A stretch of 44,604 bases of DNA. It comes from Candidatus Ornithospirochaeta stercoravium. Its GTDB lineage: Bacteria > Spirochaetota > Spirochaetia > Sphaerochaetales > Sphaerochaetaceae. A program made the position numbers and the translations under genes. Below, one piece after another: positions 1 through 8,137 of this stretch. The stretch is taken from NCBI GenBank assembly GCA_017694915.1, contig JADIMF010000073.1, forward strand, positions 1 through 44,604, read 5' to 3'. The notes below the pieces were generated by a model, which did not search any database, was not told where the DNA came from, and worked only from the letters and a program-made list of their open reading frames with translations. The first letter of the stretch is position 1. Each line of letters starts with the position of its first letter.

Positions 1-52
1 GTCTATCTCATTAAGGGATTGGCGTCCTTTTTTCTTTTTCCGGGAGGAGCTT

Positions 53-1651
53 ATGAATAGGAAATACATCTTCGTTACAGGGGGTGTTGTGTCAGGACTT
101 GGTAAGGGAGTAAGTGCAGCAAGCCTTGGACTTCTGCTGAAGCAGAGAGGGCTGAAAGTAGCGGCTCAGAAACTTGATCCGTATCTTAATGTCGATCCGG
201 GAACGATGAGCCCGTATCAGCATGGTGAGGTCTTTGTTACTGAAGATGGAGCTGAGACGGATCTTGATCTTGGTCATTATGAGAGATTTATTGATGAGAA
301 TCTCAATAGGAAATCTAATCTGACAAGCGGCAGGGTATTCTGGAATATTCTCACAAGAGAAAGGGAAGGCGGATATCTCGGAAAGACTGTCCAGATAATC
401 CCTCATGTGACAGATGAGATTAAATCTGCAATCTATGCTGTCGGAGAGATGACAGGTGCCGATGTCGTGATTACGGAAATCGGTGGTACCATCGGTGACA
501 TAGAAAGCCAGCCATTCCTGGAAGTGGCAAGACAGCTCCGCACAGAAGTCGGTATAGGAAATTCCATGTTCATTCATGTAGTTCTTGTTCCTTATCTTGC
601 CTGCAGTGGTGAATATAAGACGAAACCGAGTCAGCATTCTGTACATGAGCTTCAAGGTATGGGAATAATGCCGGACTGCATAATCGCACGCTCTGATAAG
701 CCTCTCGATGATGATATCCTTACGAAGATAGCGATGTTCTGCAATGTTGAGAGGCGGGCTGTAATCGGCAATGAGAATATCAGTCCGATTTATGCTCTTC
801 CTTTACTGCTTCATGAACGTGGATTCGATGATTATGTGGTATCAAGGCTTTCATTGGAATGCGGTGAATGCGATCTTTCCTCCTGGCACACGGCTGTTGA
901 CAGGATGCTGTGCGAGAAGAAGCGCAAGGTGAGAATCGCGATATGCGGTAAATATGTGAAGCTTCATGATGCATATCTTTCAATCAATGAGGCACTTTAC
1001 CATGCTGCAAGCTGGAATGATGCGGAGCTTGAGCTTTCTTTCATCGACACTGAAGAGGTGGAGAAAGAGGGCGCAGGTAAATTCCTTGAGAATGTCGATG
1101 GTATCCTTGTGCCTGGAGGTTTTGGGGCAAGAGGTATCGAAGGCATGATTCAGTGCGCGCGATATGCACGTGAGCATGATATCCCTTATTTCGGTATATG
1201 CCTTGGTATGCAGATTGCAGTGATTGAGGCTGCCAGATCACTGGTTGGATTAAAAGAGGCAAATTCAAGGGAATTCGATCCAGAAGGGAAGGAATGTGTA
1301 ATCGATCTGATGGATGAACAGCGCAATATCGTGGTGAAGGGGGGCACAATGCGTCTTGGAGCTTATCCGTGTGAGATACGCAAAGGCACGCTTCTTCATG
1401 ATCTTTATGGTAAGAATCTTGTTCAGGAGCGCCACAGACACAGATATGAAGTGTCTCCCGTATTCCGGGATATGATTGCTGATAGCGGGATAGTTTTCAG
1501 TGGAATGAGTCCTGATGGAAAACTTGTCGAGGCGATGGAGAATCCTGCGTGCCGTTATTTCGTTGCAGTGCAGTCACATCCTGAATTCAAGAGCAGACCG
1601 AATAGGGTGCACCCGTTATTTGATGGATTCATCAAGGCAGCTCTGCGATGA
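53..1651 (+). CDS. pyrG: CTP synthase
   Basis: Makes CTP from UTP using glutamine-derived ammonia and ATP, the last step of pyrimidine nucleotide synthesis, in the cytosol. The 532-residue length is normal. The N-terminal synthetase domain opens with the family signature YIFVTGGVVSGLGKG and has a DPYLNVDPGTMSPYQHGEV stretch. The C-terminal class I glutamine amidotransferase domain (from about residue 295) has the nucleophile Cys383 in FGICLGMQ and the His509/Glu511 pair in SHPEF. The start follows a GGGAGGAG ribosome-binding site. Monocistronic as far as seen, and convergent with asnB across a strong hairpin. The 52 bases upstream hold only a T-rich stretch and the RBS. Confidence 0.97.
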   Translation: MNRKYIFVTGGVVSGLGKGVSAASLGLLLKQRGLKVAAQKLDPYLNVDPGTMSPYQHGEVFVTEDGAETDLDLGHYERFIDENLNRKSNLTSGRVFWNILTREREGGYLGKTVQIIPHVTDEIKSAIYAVGEMTGADVVITEIGGTIGDIESQPFLEVARQLRTEVGIGNSMFIHVVLVPYLACSGEYKTKPSQHSVHELQGMGIMPDCIIARSDKPLDDDILTKIAMFCNVERRAVIGNENISPIYALPLLLHERGFDDYVVSRLSLECGECDLSSWHTAVDRMLCEKKRKVRIAICGKYVKLHDAYLSINEALYHAASWNDAELELSFIDTEEVEKEGAGKFLENVDGILVPGGFGARGIEGMIQCARYAREHDIPYFGICLGMQIAVIEAARSLVGLKEANSREFDPEGKECVIDLMDEQRNIVVKGGTMRLGAYPCEIRKGTLLHDLYGKNLVQERHRHRYEVSPVFRDMIADSGIVFSGMSPDGKLVEAMENPACRYFVAVQSHPEFKSRPNRVHPLFDGFIKAALR

Positions 1652-1659
1652 TATTAAAA

Positions 1660-1699
1660 CAGGCAGGCCTGTACGGAATCAGAACCGTATGCCTGCCTG
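1660..1699. terminator. Bidirectional terminator between pyrG and asnB
   Basis: CAGGCAGGC pairs with GCCTGCCTG and the stem continues as TACGG/CCGTA after a small internal loop; the loop is AATCAGA. It lies between convergent stop codons, with A-rich sequence on one side and a TTATTCT stretch on the other, so it can serve both genes. Confidence 0.75.
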
Positions 1700-1704
1700 C
1701 TGCC

Positions 1705-3291
1705 TTATTCTCCGCTTTTCCCGTAGTTGGAAAGTACTCTTGCAGAAGGATCGTTAACGTGGCATCCAGGCCAGCTGCTGTTTGGCATCCAGAATCCTGG
1801 GATCATTCTATACTGCCCGGGATAAAAGTTTTCGAATATCTCCCTGTATAGAAGGGATTCGGGTGTGAATGGTCTACCTTCTTCTGGATACTTACGATAC
1901 TCAGCCTCAAGGTCTTTCCCCTCATAGTATTTTTCAGCATATGCCTTCAGATCATCGACCATGCTATGTCCTACCGCATCACTGAAAGCGGCTTTCTCCC
2001 TCCAGAGTATGTCATCAGGAAGCCAGTCACCATCTTCGAATGCTTTTCGGAGAAGGTATTTTCCATGTCCTGAACGATTCATCTTCATCTCAGGATCGAT
2101 GGAGAGAACATAGGAAGCGAAATCAAGGTCACCGAAGGGAACTCTGGCCTCAAGGCTGTTGTCGGCAATGCATCTATCGGCTCTGAGAACATCATATGCA
2201 TACAGTTCATGAACTCGCTTCAGGCTTTCCTTCTCGAACGCCTCTGCATCGGGTGCGAAGTCAGTATATTTGTACCCGAAGAGCTCATCGGAAACCTCGC
2301 CTGTAAGCAGTACTCTTACGTCTGTGTTCTCATGAATATATCTGCAGAGGAGGAACATTCCAATGCTCGCGCGTATCGTTGTTATATCATATGTCGCGAG
2401 CGCATTTATGACTTCAGGAAGAACGGTAATCACATCTTCTTCCGTCATTGTCACATTGGTATGTTCAGAGCCGAGGAACATGGCTGTCCTTTCCGCATAT
2501 TTCGAATCAATCGGATCTTTGTCCATGCCGATAGAGAATGTCCTGATTGGTTTTCCCAGTATTCTGGAAGCAATTGAGCACACAAGGGAGCTATCAAGCC
2601 CACCTGATAGCAGGAAAGCGACCGGAGTATCGGAATCGAGGCGTTTCTCAACTGCTTTTATGAGCTTTTCCCTGATGTTCTTTGTTATCTCATCTGTATT
2701 CCCGTAAGTATACTTCTTCACTTCCGAGATATCTCTGTAGCAGATGAATTCACCTCCTTTGTAGTAATGCCCTGGAGGAAATGGAATAACATCACTGCAG
2801 AATGGCGTGAGAAGGCATGCCTCGCTTGCAAACGCTATATTCCCATCTTTATCGTAACCGTAGAATAGCGGTCGTATGCCTATCGGATCACGTGCTGCTA
2901 TGAAACCGTTCTCTTTGTCATAGATCACGGTCGCGTATTCAGCATCGAGAAGAGCGAACATCTTCTCGTGGTATTTCTCATATAGATAGAGGACTGTTTC
3001 GCAGTCAGAGTCTGAATGAAATTGATAACCTTCTTCCTCTAGAGTCCTTCGTATATCCCTGAAACCATATATCTCACCGTTTGTGACACTGTACATGCCC
3101 TTGTATTCAAAGGGCTGCATCCCGCGTTCATCGATACCCATTATCGAGAGACGCTGGAACCCAAGAAAGAGATCTGAAACAGGGGAGATGACTTTTTCCG
3201 AATCGGGTCCTCTTCTCCTTGTTCTCTCCAGTATTTTCCTGATTTGAGGAAGGCCTATTGCACTTCCTTTATAAGCGAACACCGTACACAT
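1705..3291 (-). CDS. asnB: Asparagine synthetase (glutamine-hydrolysing)
   Basis: Converts aspartate to asparagine using ATP and glutamine. The 528 residues match AsnB. The catalytic Cys2 lies directly after the initiator Met (MCTVFAYKG), as class II glutamine amidotransferases need. RRRGPDSE and NGEIYG line the glutaminase site. The synthetase domain has the PP-loop SGGLDSS at residues 229-235 and a downstream TGEVSDELFGY motif. It is the last gene of the glutamate synthase operon: the start lies 8 nt past the gltB3 stop and its GAGGTG ribosome-binding site overlaps that stop codon. The pairing puts two glutamine-consuming amidotransferases under one leader. Confidence 0.95.
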   Translation of the reverse strand: MCTVFAYKGSAIGLPQIRKILERTRRRGPDSEKVISPVSDLFLGFQRLSIMGIDERGMQPFEYKGMYSVTNGEIYGFRDIRRTLEEEGYQFHSDSDCETVLYLYEKYHEKMFALLDAEYATVIYDKENGFIAARDPIGIRPLFYGYDKDGNIAFASEACLLTPFCSDVIPFPPGHYYKGGEFICYRDISEVKKYTYGNTDEITKNIREKLIKAVEKRLDSDTPVAFLLSGGLDSSLVCSIASRILGKPIRTFSIGMDKDPIDSKYAERTAMFLGSEHTNVTMTEEDVITVLPEVINALATYDITTIRASIGMFLLCRYIHENTDVRVLLTGEVSDELFGYKYTDFAPDAEAFEKESLKRVHELYAYDVLRADRCIADNSLEARVPFGDLDFASYVLSIDPEMKMNRSGHGKYLLRKAFEDGDWLPDDILWREKAAFSDAVGHSMVDDLKAYAEKYYEGKDLEAEYRKYPEEGRPFTPESLLYREIFENFYPGQYRMIPGFWMPNSSWPGCHVNDPSARVLSNYGKSGE

Positions 3292-3299
3292 ATTGCACC

Positions 3300-4016
3300 T
3301 CAGACTGCAGCGTATAGCTGGCTGTATGATTTCGATTTATCAGCTTCAATAGCCATGAAGCTGCCTTCAAGACATCGTTCAGCTGGAATTGAGAATACAG
3401 AAGCGAAGTCCGTGACTATCGGGCGGATTACTCTTTCCTTTTCCTCATCCGAGACGATGCGTTTGATGAGCTTATCTGAAAGATTCAGCGGTTCTTTCTC
3501 TGTTCTCAGATAGATTGTCCCAGCGTACATGCCATTACCGCAGAAATAACCCGTTATGTTCTTTCTTTCATAACCAAGCCCGAGAACTATGACGATTCCA
3601 CCTGCAAGATATTCACCAAGGAAGGAACCAGCTCTGCCTCCTATGACAAGGATGCTTTTCTTATCTTCATACGCCTTCATATGAACACCAGCTCTGTATC
3701 CAGCATCTCCAAGGACATAAACCCGTCCGCCTCTCATGCCATATGCCAGCGCATCTCCTGCCGATCCTTTTACAGCAAGGAGGCCAGAGTTCATCGTATC
3801 CGCTGCAGCGTCCTGCGCGTTGCCATCGACAAGAACAGTGCCTCCATCGAGGTAGGATGCAAGTGCATTTCCAGGTGTTCCTGTGACATGAAGAATCCCG
3901 TCCTTCATCCCGCAGCCTATATAACGTTCACCGAGGCATCCTGTTATGGTGATTTCCTCTCTCTCATGATTCCTGATTGCCTCTAATCCATCTTTCCTGA
4001 TATCAAATACCTTCAT
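3300..4016 (-). CDS. Glutamate synthase GXGXG-domain subunit (archaeal-type GltB3)
   Basis: A free-standing version of the C-terminal GXGXG beta-helix domain of large-subunit glutamate synthase, here 238 residues. The repeated glycine-rich turns are visible (ITGCLGERYIGCGMKDG, VTGTPGNALASYLDGG, VKGSAGDALAYGMRGG, VLGDAGYRAGVHM, VIGGRAGSFLGEYLAGG). The start is the ATG of MKVFDIRKDG, 1 nt after the gltB2 stop and 6 nt after an AGGAGA ribosome-binding site; a longer upstream reading would run inside gltB2. In the family this domain positions the glutaminase against the FMN domain. A tungsten formylmethanofuran dehydrogenase subunit C-like reading is possible by fold but excluded by context. Confidence 0.88.
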   Translation of the reverse strand: MKVFDIRKDGLEAIRNHEREEITITGCLGERYIGCGMKDGILHVTGTPGNALASYLDGGTVLVDGNAQDAAADTMNSGLLAVKGSAGDALAYGMRGGRVYVLGDAGYRAGVHMKAYEDKKSILVIGGRAGSFLGEYLAGGIVIVLGLGYERKNITGYFCGNGMYAGTIYLRTEKEPLNLSDKLIKRIVSDEEKERVIRPIVTDFASVFSIPAERCLEGSFMAIEADKSKSYSQLYAAV

Positions 4017-4017
4017 T

Positions 4018-5502
4018 TCATTCTCCTGCATATCGTATTCCGAGAATCTCGAGTTCCTTCTCATTGAGATCAACACCTCTGAGTGCCATCCTGTTTCCCC
4101 TGAGGGCTTCAATGCTGTTTATTCCCATTCCTCCCATGATTTCCTTGATCTCACGGGTCCACGCATTCACGAGATTTATAAGACGTTCAGCACCTTTCTC
4201 CGGATCGAGTCGTTTGGTAAGCTCCGGATCCTGGGTTGCAAGCCCCCATGCACATCTACCTGTATGACATGAAGCGCATATATGGCAGCCAAGAGCGCAG
4301 AGAGCTGCAGTTCCGATGGAAACGGCATCTGCACCAAGTGCTATCGCCTTGACTGCATCGGATGAGTTTCTGATCCCACCTGATGCGATGATGCTGACTC
4401 TGTCCCTTATCCTTTCCTCCCTGAGTCTCTGATCTACAGAGGCAATCGCGAGTTCAATAGGGATTCCTACATTGTCTCTTATCCGCTTAGGAGCAGCGCC
4501 TGTGCCGCCCCTGTAACCATCGATTGAGATGATATCGGCACCGCTACGGGCAATTCCGGATGCAATCGGTGCGATATTGTGTACAGCGGCGACTTTCACT
4601 ATCACGGGTTTCTGGTAATGCGTTGCTTCCTTTATCGACATGACGAGCTGTGCCAGATCCTCGATTGAGTAGATATCGTGATGCGGAGCGGGGCTGATGG
4701 CATCCAGACCTTCTGGAACCATCCTCGTCTTCGATACATCACCGATGATTTTCCTTCCAGTAAGATGGCCTCCTATACCTGGCTTTGCTCCCTGCCCGAT
4801 CTTAATCTCGATGGCAGCCGCGGTATTGAGATATGTCTCGTGTACACCGAAACGTCCGGAAGCGACCTGTACAATTGTGTTCTTCTTGAATGGATAAAGA
4901 CTCTCGTGCAATCCTCCCTCACCGGTATTCCAATAAGTCCCGAGCTTTTCAGCTGCCGCCGCAAGGGCTTTATGAACATTCAGGCTGATCGCTCCATAGC
5001 TCATAGCCGAGAACATTATCGGAGTTCTGAGCTCAAGATGCGGCGGGAGATTATCCTCGATTTTGCCATCGCTGCCTCTCTGTATCTTTTCAGGCCTCTG
5101 ACCGATGAATACTGCAGTCTCCATCGGCTCCCGGAGAGGATCGATCGATGGGTTTGTCACCTGACTTGCATTGAGAAGCATCTTGTCGAAATAAATCGGT
5201 ACATTTCTTCCCGAAGCGCCCATGGATGAGAGAAGAACGCCTCCGGTTTCTGATTGCAGAAGTATTTCCTTTATATCGTCTTCCTTGAATACGGTATTCT
5301 GCCTGAATCTGTTTTCATCCTCAGTTATCCAGAGTGCTCCTGTCGAGCAGAATGAGACACAGCGCTGACAGTCGGTGCATTTCTCATGATGGAATACAGG
5401 TGTCTTGTCATCGCCTGCGGTAATTGCTCCAAAAGAGCATTCGCGCGTGCACCTGAGACAGTTTATGCAGCTTTCGTCTTTTCTGATTCTGTATCTCCTC
5501 AT
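4018..5502 (-). CDS. Glutamate synthase FMN/Fe-S subunit (archaeal-type GltB2)
   Basis: Catalytic synthase subunit: converts 2-oxoglutarate plus ammonia to glutamate on FMN. The N-terminus is a bacterial-type ferredoxin domain with two complete [4Fe-4S] motifs (Cys12/15/18/22 and Cys42/45/48/52). The remainder is the FMN-binding TIM barrel, with GQGAKPGIGGHL, the IDGYRGGTGAAP stretch and the cysteine-rich C-ALGCHICASC-HTGRCAWGLATQ segment that holds the third cluster in glutamate synthases. The built-in ferredoxin domain, together with the absence of any gltD-type NADPH subunit here, points to reduced ferredoxin or an unlinked partner as electron source (inference). ATGA overlap with gltB1 upstream. 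Confidence 0.93.
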   Translation of the reverse strand: MRRYRIRKDESCINCLRCTRECSFGAITAGDDKTPVFHHEKCTDCQRCVSFCSTGALWITEDENRFRQNTVFKEDDIKEILLQSETGGVLLSSMGASGRNVPIYFDKMLLNASQVTNPSIDPLREPMETAVFIGQRPEKIQRGSDGKIEDNLPPHLELRTPIMFSAMSYGAISLNVHKALAAAAEKLGTYWNTGEGGLHESLYPFKKNTIVQVASGRFGVHETYLNTAAAIEIKIGQGAKPGIGGHLTGRKIIGDVSKTRMVPEGLDAISPAPHHDIYSIEDLAQLVMSIKEATHYQKPVIVKVAAVHNIAPIASGIARSGADIISIDGYRGGTGAAPKRIRDNVGIPIELAIASVDQRLREERIRDRVSIIASGGIRNSSDAVKAIALGADAVSIGTAALCALGCHICASCHTGRCAWGLATQDPELTKRLDPEKGAERLINLVNAWTREIKEIMGGMGINSIEALRGNRMALRGVDLNEKELEILGIRYAGE

Positions 5503-6593
5503 CGTTCTGCCTCCTCGTCAAGTGTGACTATCACGGCCTCTCCTCCGCGAGGAGCCCAGATTCTGTCAGGATTCTCCTCGACAACTCTGATTGCGGCTTC
5601 CTCTGAACTGAAATAAACAGTGTTTCCTTTTTCTGCCGCAACAAGGCTTCGTAGCTTGAGTCTGTCATTTAAGGCCATCATTCCTCCCCTGAATCCGACA
5701 AGAATCGAGAATGGACCTGTGATGAGGAATGATGAGAACATCTTTCTCATGTATGAAAGCCTGTTGCGCTCTTCCTCATCTTTGATTGAGATTGTTGACC
5801 AGAATGGTGCTGCGATTACCTGGGAACACTCCTTGAGAGTAAGTCCCTGCTTTCTTGTGAGATAGTCGAGGATATATGTGATAACCTCGGTATCAGTCAG
5901 AAGATTGCATGAATAACCGTACATCTCAACAGCTCTACGGTTCGCGTCATATGATGATATTTCTCCATTGTGAACAACTGTCAGATCAAGAAGCGAGAAC
6001 GGATGGGAGCCTGCCCACCATCCTGGTGTATTTGTCGGATAGCGGCCATGTGCCGTCCATGAGTAGCCTTCATACTCTTCAATGCGATAGAAATCAGCGA
6101 CATCCTCAGGGTATCCGACAGCTTTGAAAACTCCCATGTCCTTGCCGCATGAAACGACATAGGCTCCAGTTATGGAATCATTTATCCTGATTGCTGATCT
6201 GGATGTGTATTCATCCTCGTCAAGCTGGCTGTCCTGCAGGATGTGAGGAAGCGGGGTGATGAAGTATCGCCAGATCAGCGGCGCATCTGAGATTTTCGGA
6301 GTCTGTCTCACAGGAATCTTTGAGAGGTTTATTATATCAAAGCGCTTATCAAGGAATCTCTCTGTTTCCTCTCTTGCGTTCTGCGAGTCATAGAATATAT
6401 GCAGAGCAAAATAATCCTTGTATTGCGGATAGATTCCATATGCCGCGAATCCTCCTCCAAGTCCATTTGATCTGTTATGCATCACTGCAATGCTTTTCTT
6501 TATCGCCTCTCCTGTGATGCGCTTTCCGTCACGGCAGAATATACCGCTGATAGCGCATCCTGAGCTTATTCTTATTTCGCCTTCCTTCTTCAT
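5499..6593 (-). CDS. Glutamate synthase glutaminase subunit (archaeal-type GltB1)
   Basis: Class II glutamine amidotransferase that releases ammonia from glutamine for GltB2. 364 residues. The likely nucleophile is Cys13 in SSGCAISGIF, so 12 residues would have to be removed to expose it, unlike AsnB in the same operon where Cys is residue 2. Other site residues are visible in HNRSNGLGGGFAAYGIYP, HGRYPTN and VVHNGEISSYDANR. First gene of the gltB1-gltB2-gltB3-asnB operon. It starts at an ATG with an AGAGG ribosome-binding site, directly behind a leader carrying an intrinsic terminator. The division of one long glutamate synthase into three ORFs is known from archaea and Thermotogales. Confidence 0.9.
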   Translation of the reverse strand: MKKEGEIRISSGCAISGIFCRDGKRITGEAIKKSIAVMHNRSNGLGGGFAAYGIYPQYKDYFALHIFYDSQNAREETERFLDKRFDIINLSKIPVRQTPKISDAPLIWRYFITPLPHILQDSQLDEDEYTSRSAIRINDSITGAYVVSCGKDMGVFKAVGYPEDVADFYRIEEYEGYSWTAHGRYPTNTPGWWAGSHPFSLLDLTVVHNGEISSYDANRRAVEMYGYSCNLLTDTEVITYILDYLTRKQGLTLKECSQVIAAPFWSTISIKDEEERNRLSYMRKMFSSFLITGPFSILVGFRGGMMALNDRLKLRSLVAAEKGNTVYFSSEEAAIRVVEENPDRIWAPRGGEAVIVTLDEEAER

Positions 6594-6655
6594 TCCACGT
6601 CCTCTGAAAATAAAAAAAGGCGCACTAAGATCTCTCTTAGAACGCCTTTGTTCAT
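6590..6655 (-). CDS. Possible 21-residue leader ORF ahead of gltB1
   Basis: ATG AAC AAA GGC ... GTG GAA TGA is open for 21 codons. Its stop overlaps the gltB1 start as ATGA, and it runs through the whole leader terminator. It has no Shine-Dalgarno sequence, but its ATG lies exactly 6 nt after a -10-like TAAAAG, the geometry of other apparent leaderless starts in this window. It may be coincidental; composition is unremarkable and the LFLF residues come from the U-tract. Confidence 0.25.
   Translation of the reverse strand: MNKGVLREILVRLFLFSEDVE
6612..6649 (-). terminator. Intrinsic terminator (attenuator) in the gltB operon leader
   Basis: On the minus strand: AAAGGCG - CTAAGA - GAGA - TCTTAG - CGCCTTT followed by an unbroken T run, about 20 nt before the gltB1 start and downstream of the predicted promoter. 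It can only act on the gltB transcript, so it is an attenuator. With the top A-T pair open the loop is AGAGAT, a hexaloop with A at position 1 and G at position 4, as ANTAR target hairpins have. Confidence 0.8.
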
Positions 6656-6661
6656 GTGGTA

Positions 6662-6691
6662 CTTTTACGACATATCGATTGTGCTTGTCAA
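6662..6691 (-). promoter_or_regulatory. Predicted promoter of the gltB1B2B3-asnB operon
   Basis: Minus strand: a perfect -35 TTGACA, an 18-nt spacer and -10 TAAAAG (4 of 6 consensus). The predicted +1 falls at or near the ATG of the 21-codon leader ORF, giving a leader of about 60 nt that holds the attenuator. Confidence 0.55.
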
Positions 6692-6744
6692 TTGAACGTA
6701 TGGATATAGTTTGAATAAAAATGCAGATAAATGAATATTTGCTC

Positions 6745-6774
6745 TTGACTATCTCTCCTTGAATTTCCTAATAT
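6745..6774 (+). promoter_or_regulatory. Predicted promoter of the glnA-ANTAR-glnN operon
   Basis: TTGACT, 18-nt spacer, TAATAT. The first transcribed bases would be near 6781 (ATGAACAGC), giving a leader of about 60 nt containing the 6794-6825 terminator. Geometry matches the divergent gltB promoter. Confidence 0.55.
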
Positions 6775-6780
6775 TCAGCC

Positions 6781-6882
6781 ATGAACAGCAACGGCGCTGC
6801 AGATGTAGGATCTGTAGCGCTTTTTCTGTTTAGGAGGAATCATGGACGTAAGAGATATCAGAGAACTGCTGTCGGAGTATGA
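6781..6882 (+). CDS. Possible 33-residue leader ORF overlapping the glnA start
   Basis: Open from ATG AAC AGC, 6 nt after the predicted -10, through the terminator hairpin and across the glnA ribosome-binding site in the +1 frame. It stops 41 nt inside glnA. No Shine-Dalgarno sequence. Listed only because the divergent gltB leader has the same arrangement; may be chance. Confidence 0.15.
   Translation: MNSNGAADVGSVALFLFRRNHGRKRYQRTAVGV
6794..6825 (+). terminator. Intrinsic terminator (attenuator) in the glnA leader
   Basis: GCGCTGCAGAT pairs over 11 bp (one G-U) with ATCTGTAGCGC, loop GTAGG, followed by TTTTTCTGTTT. It ends 16 nt before the glnA ATG and immediately precedes the ribosome-binding site TAGGAGG. 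Its position between promoter and gene makes it an attenuator. Confidence 0.8.
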
Positions 6883-8128
6883 AATCAAGTTCATCCGTCT
6901 TGCCTTCTGCGATATTTCAGGAATACAGAAGAATATTGCGATAATGGCGGACGAGTTCGAACATGCGGTGACACATGGTGTTTCATTCGATGCATCCGCG
7001 ATAAAGGGCTTTCTGAATGTCAACGAGTCGGATCTGCTTCTTTTCCCTGATCTTGATACTTTCTCGATTCTCCCATGGAGACCTTCTGACAGAGCGGTTG
7101 CCAGATTCTACTGCTATATCACATATCCGGACAGGAGACCGTTTGAAGGCGATGGCAGATATCTGCTTTCAGAGATAGAGAAAAGAAGCGGACAGGCGGG
7201 TTACTCATTCCTTGTCGGGCCTGAATGCGAATTCTATCTTTTCGAAACCGATGATAAAGGATTCCCGACACTCACGCCTTTTGACGAGGCAGGCTATTTT
7301 GATATGGCTCCTCTGGACAGGGGCGAAAACGTAAGACGTGAAATCTGCTTTGCTCTGGAGAACATGGGACTAAAGCCTGAACGCAGCCATCATGAGCATG
7401 GACCTGGACAGAATGAGATAGACTTCCGCTGTTCATCTCCTCTGAAGGCTGCTGATGATCTTATGACATTCAAGACAGCTGTGAAGGCAATTGCACAGCA
7501 GCACGGGCTCTTTGCATCCTTCCTGCCGAAACCTCTTGAAAACGAAAGCGGAAATGGGCTCCATATCAATCTTTCCCTCTATGAGAATGCTGAGAATCTC
7601 TTTGAGAAGGAAGATCCGAAAGCGATGTCCTTCATGTCCGGGATTCTCAGGCGAATGAAGGAGATAACCCCGTTTGCAAATCCTCTTGTCTCGTCATATG
7701 AAAGACTTGGTCAGTTCGAGGCGCCTTCAACTGTTTCATGGAGTCATCAGAATAGATCGACTCTTGTACGAATACCGTATGCAGAGGGCCATGACTGTCG
7801 CATGGAAGTCAGAAGCCCTGATCCTGCTGCAAATCCATACCTCCTTATTTCCCTTCTTCTGTCTGCAGGTTTTGAGGGTATCGCAGATGAACTTGGACCA
7901 GAACTGGAAGCAGCAGGCGATATGCTCTCTTCACCGCTTTCGGAAAGGCTGCCGCTTAGCCTTTCCGAGGCGGTTGAGGAAGCCCGCAGAAGCAGCTTCA
8001 TCCGCAGGGTGATTCCGGAAAGGATTGTTGAAGGGTATCTGGAAGACAGAGAAGCTGAAGCCGCGGAGTATGAAAGGAACGGAAAGGATCATGATTATCT
8101 GATCAGCCGGTATTTCAGATTCGTATAG
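6842..8128 (+). CDS. glnA: Glutamine synthetase, type I
   Basis: Ligates ammonia to glutamate with ATP to make glutamine, feeding the divergent glutamate synthase and AsnB. 428 residues, near the short GSI-alpha length. Visible family features are LAFCDISG near the N-terminus, the metal-site stretch VGPECEFYLF, the glutamate/ATP-site segment HHEHGPGQNEIDFR, FLPKPLENESGNGLHINLSL, and NPLVSSYERL. I did not see a clear adenylylation-loop tyrosine motif (NLYDLPPEE type), so regulation is more likely transcriptional or by feedback. The start has an AGGAGGAAT ribosome-binding site just after the leader terminator. First gene of an operon with an ANTAR regulator and a second glutamine synthetase. 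Confidence 0.95.
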   Translation: MDVRDIRELLSEYEIKFIRLAFCDISGIQKNIAIMADEFEHAVTHGVSFDASAIKGFLNVNESDLLLFPDLDTFSILPWRPSDRAVARFYCYITYPDRRPFEGDGRYLLSEIEKRSGQAGYSFLVGPECEFYLFETDDKGFPTLTPFDEAGYFDMAPLDRGENVRREICFALENMGLKPERSHHEHGPGQNEIDFRCSSPLKAADDLMTFKTAVKAIAQQHGLFASFLPKPLENESGNGLHINLSLYENAENLFEKEDPKAMSFMSGILRRMKEITPFANPLVSSYERLGQFEAPSTVSWSHQNRSTLVRIPYAEGHDCRMEVRSPDPAANPYLLISLLLSAGFEGIADELGPELEAAGDMLSSPLSERLPLSLSEAVEEARRSSFIRRVIPERIVEGYLEDREAEAAEYERNGKDHDYLISRYFRFV

Positions 8129-8137
8129 GGAGTCCTT

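Noticed and set aside
92-655. Long antisense ORF within pyrG
   Set aside because: A reverse-frame shadow of a highly conserved gene with no protein features of its own.
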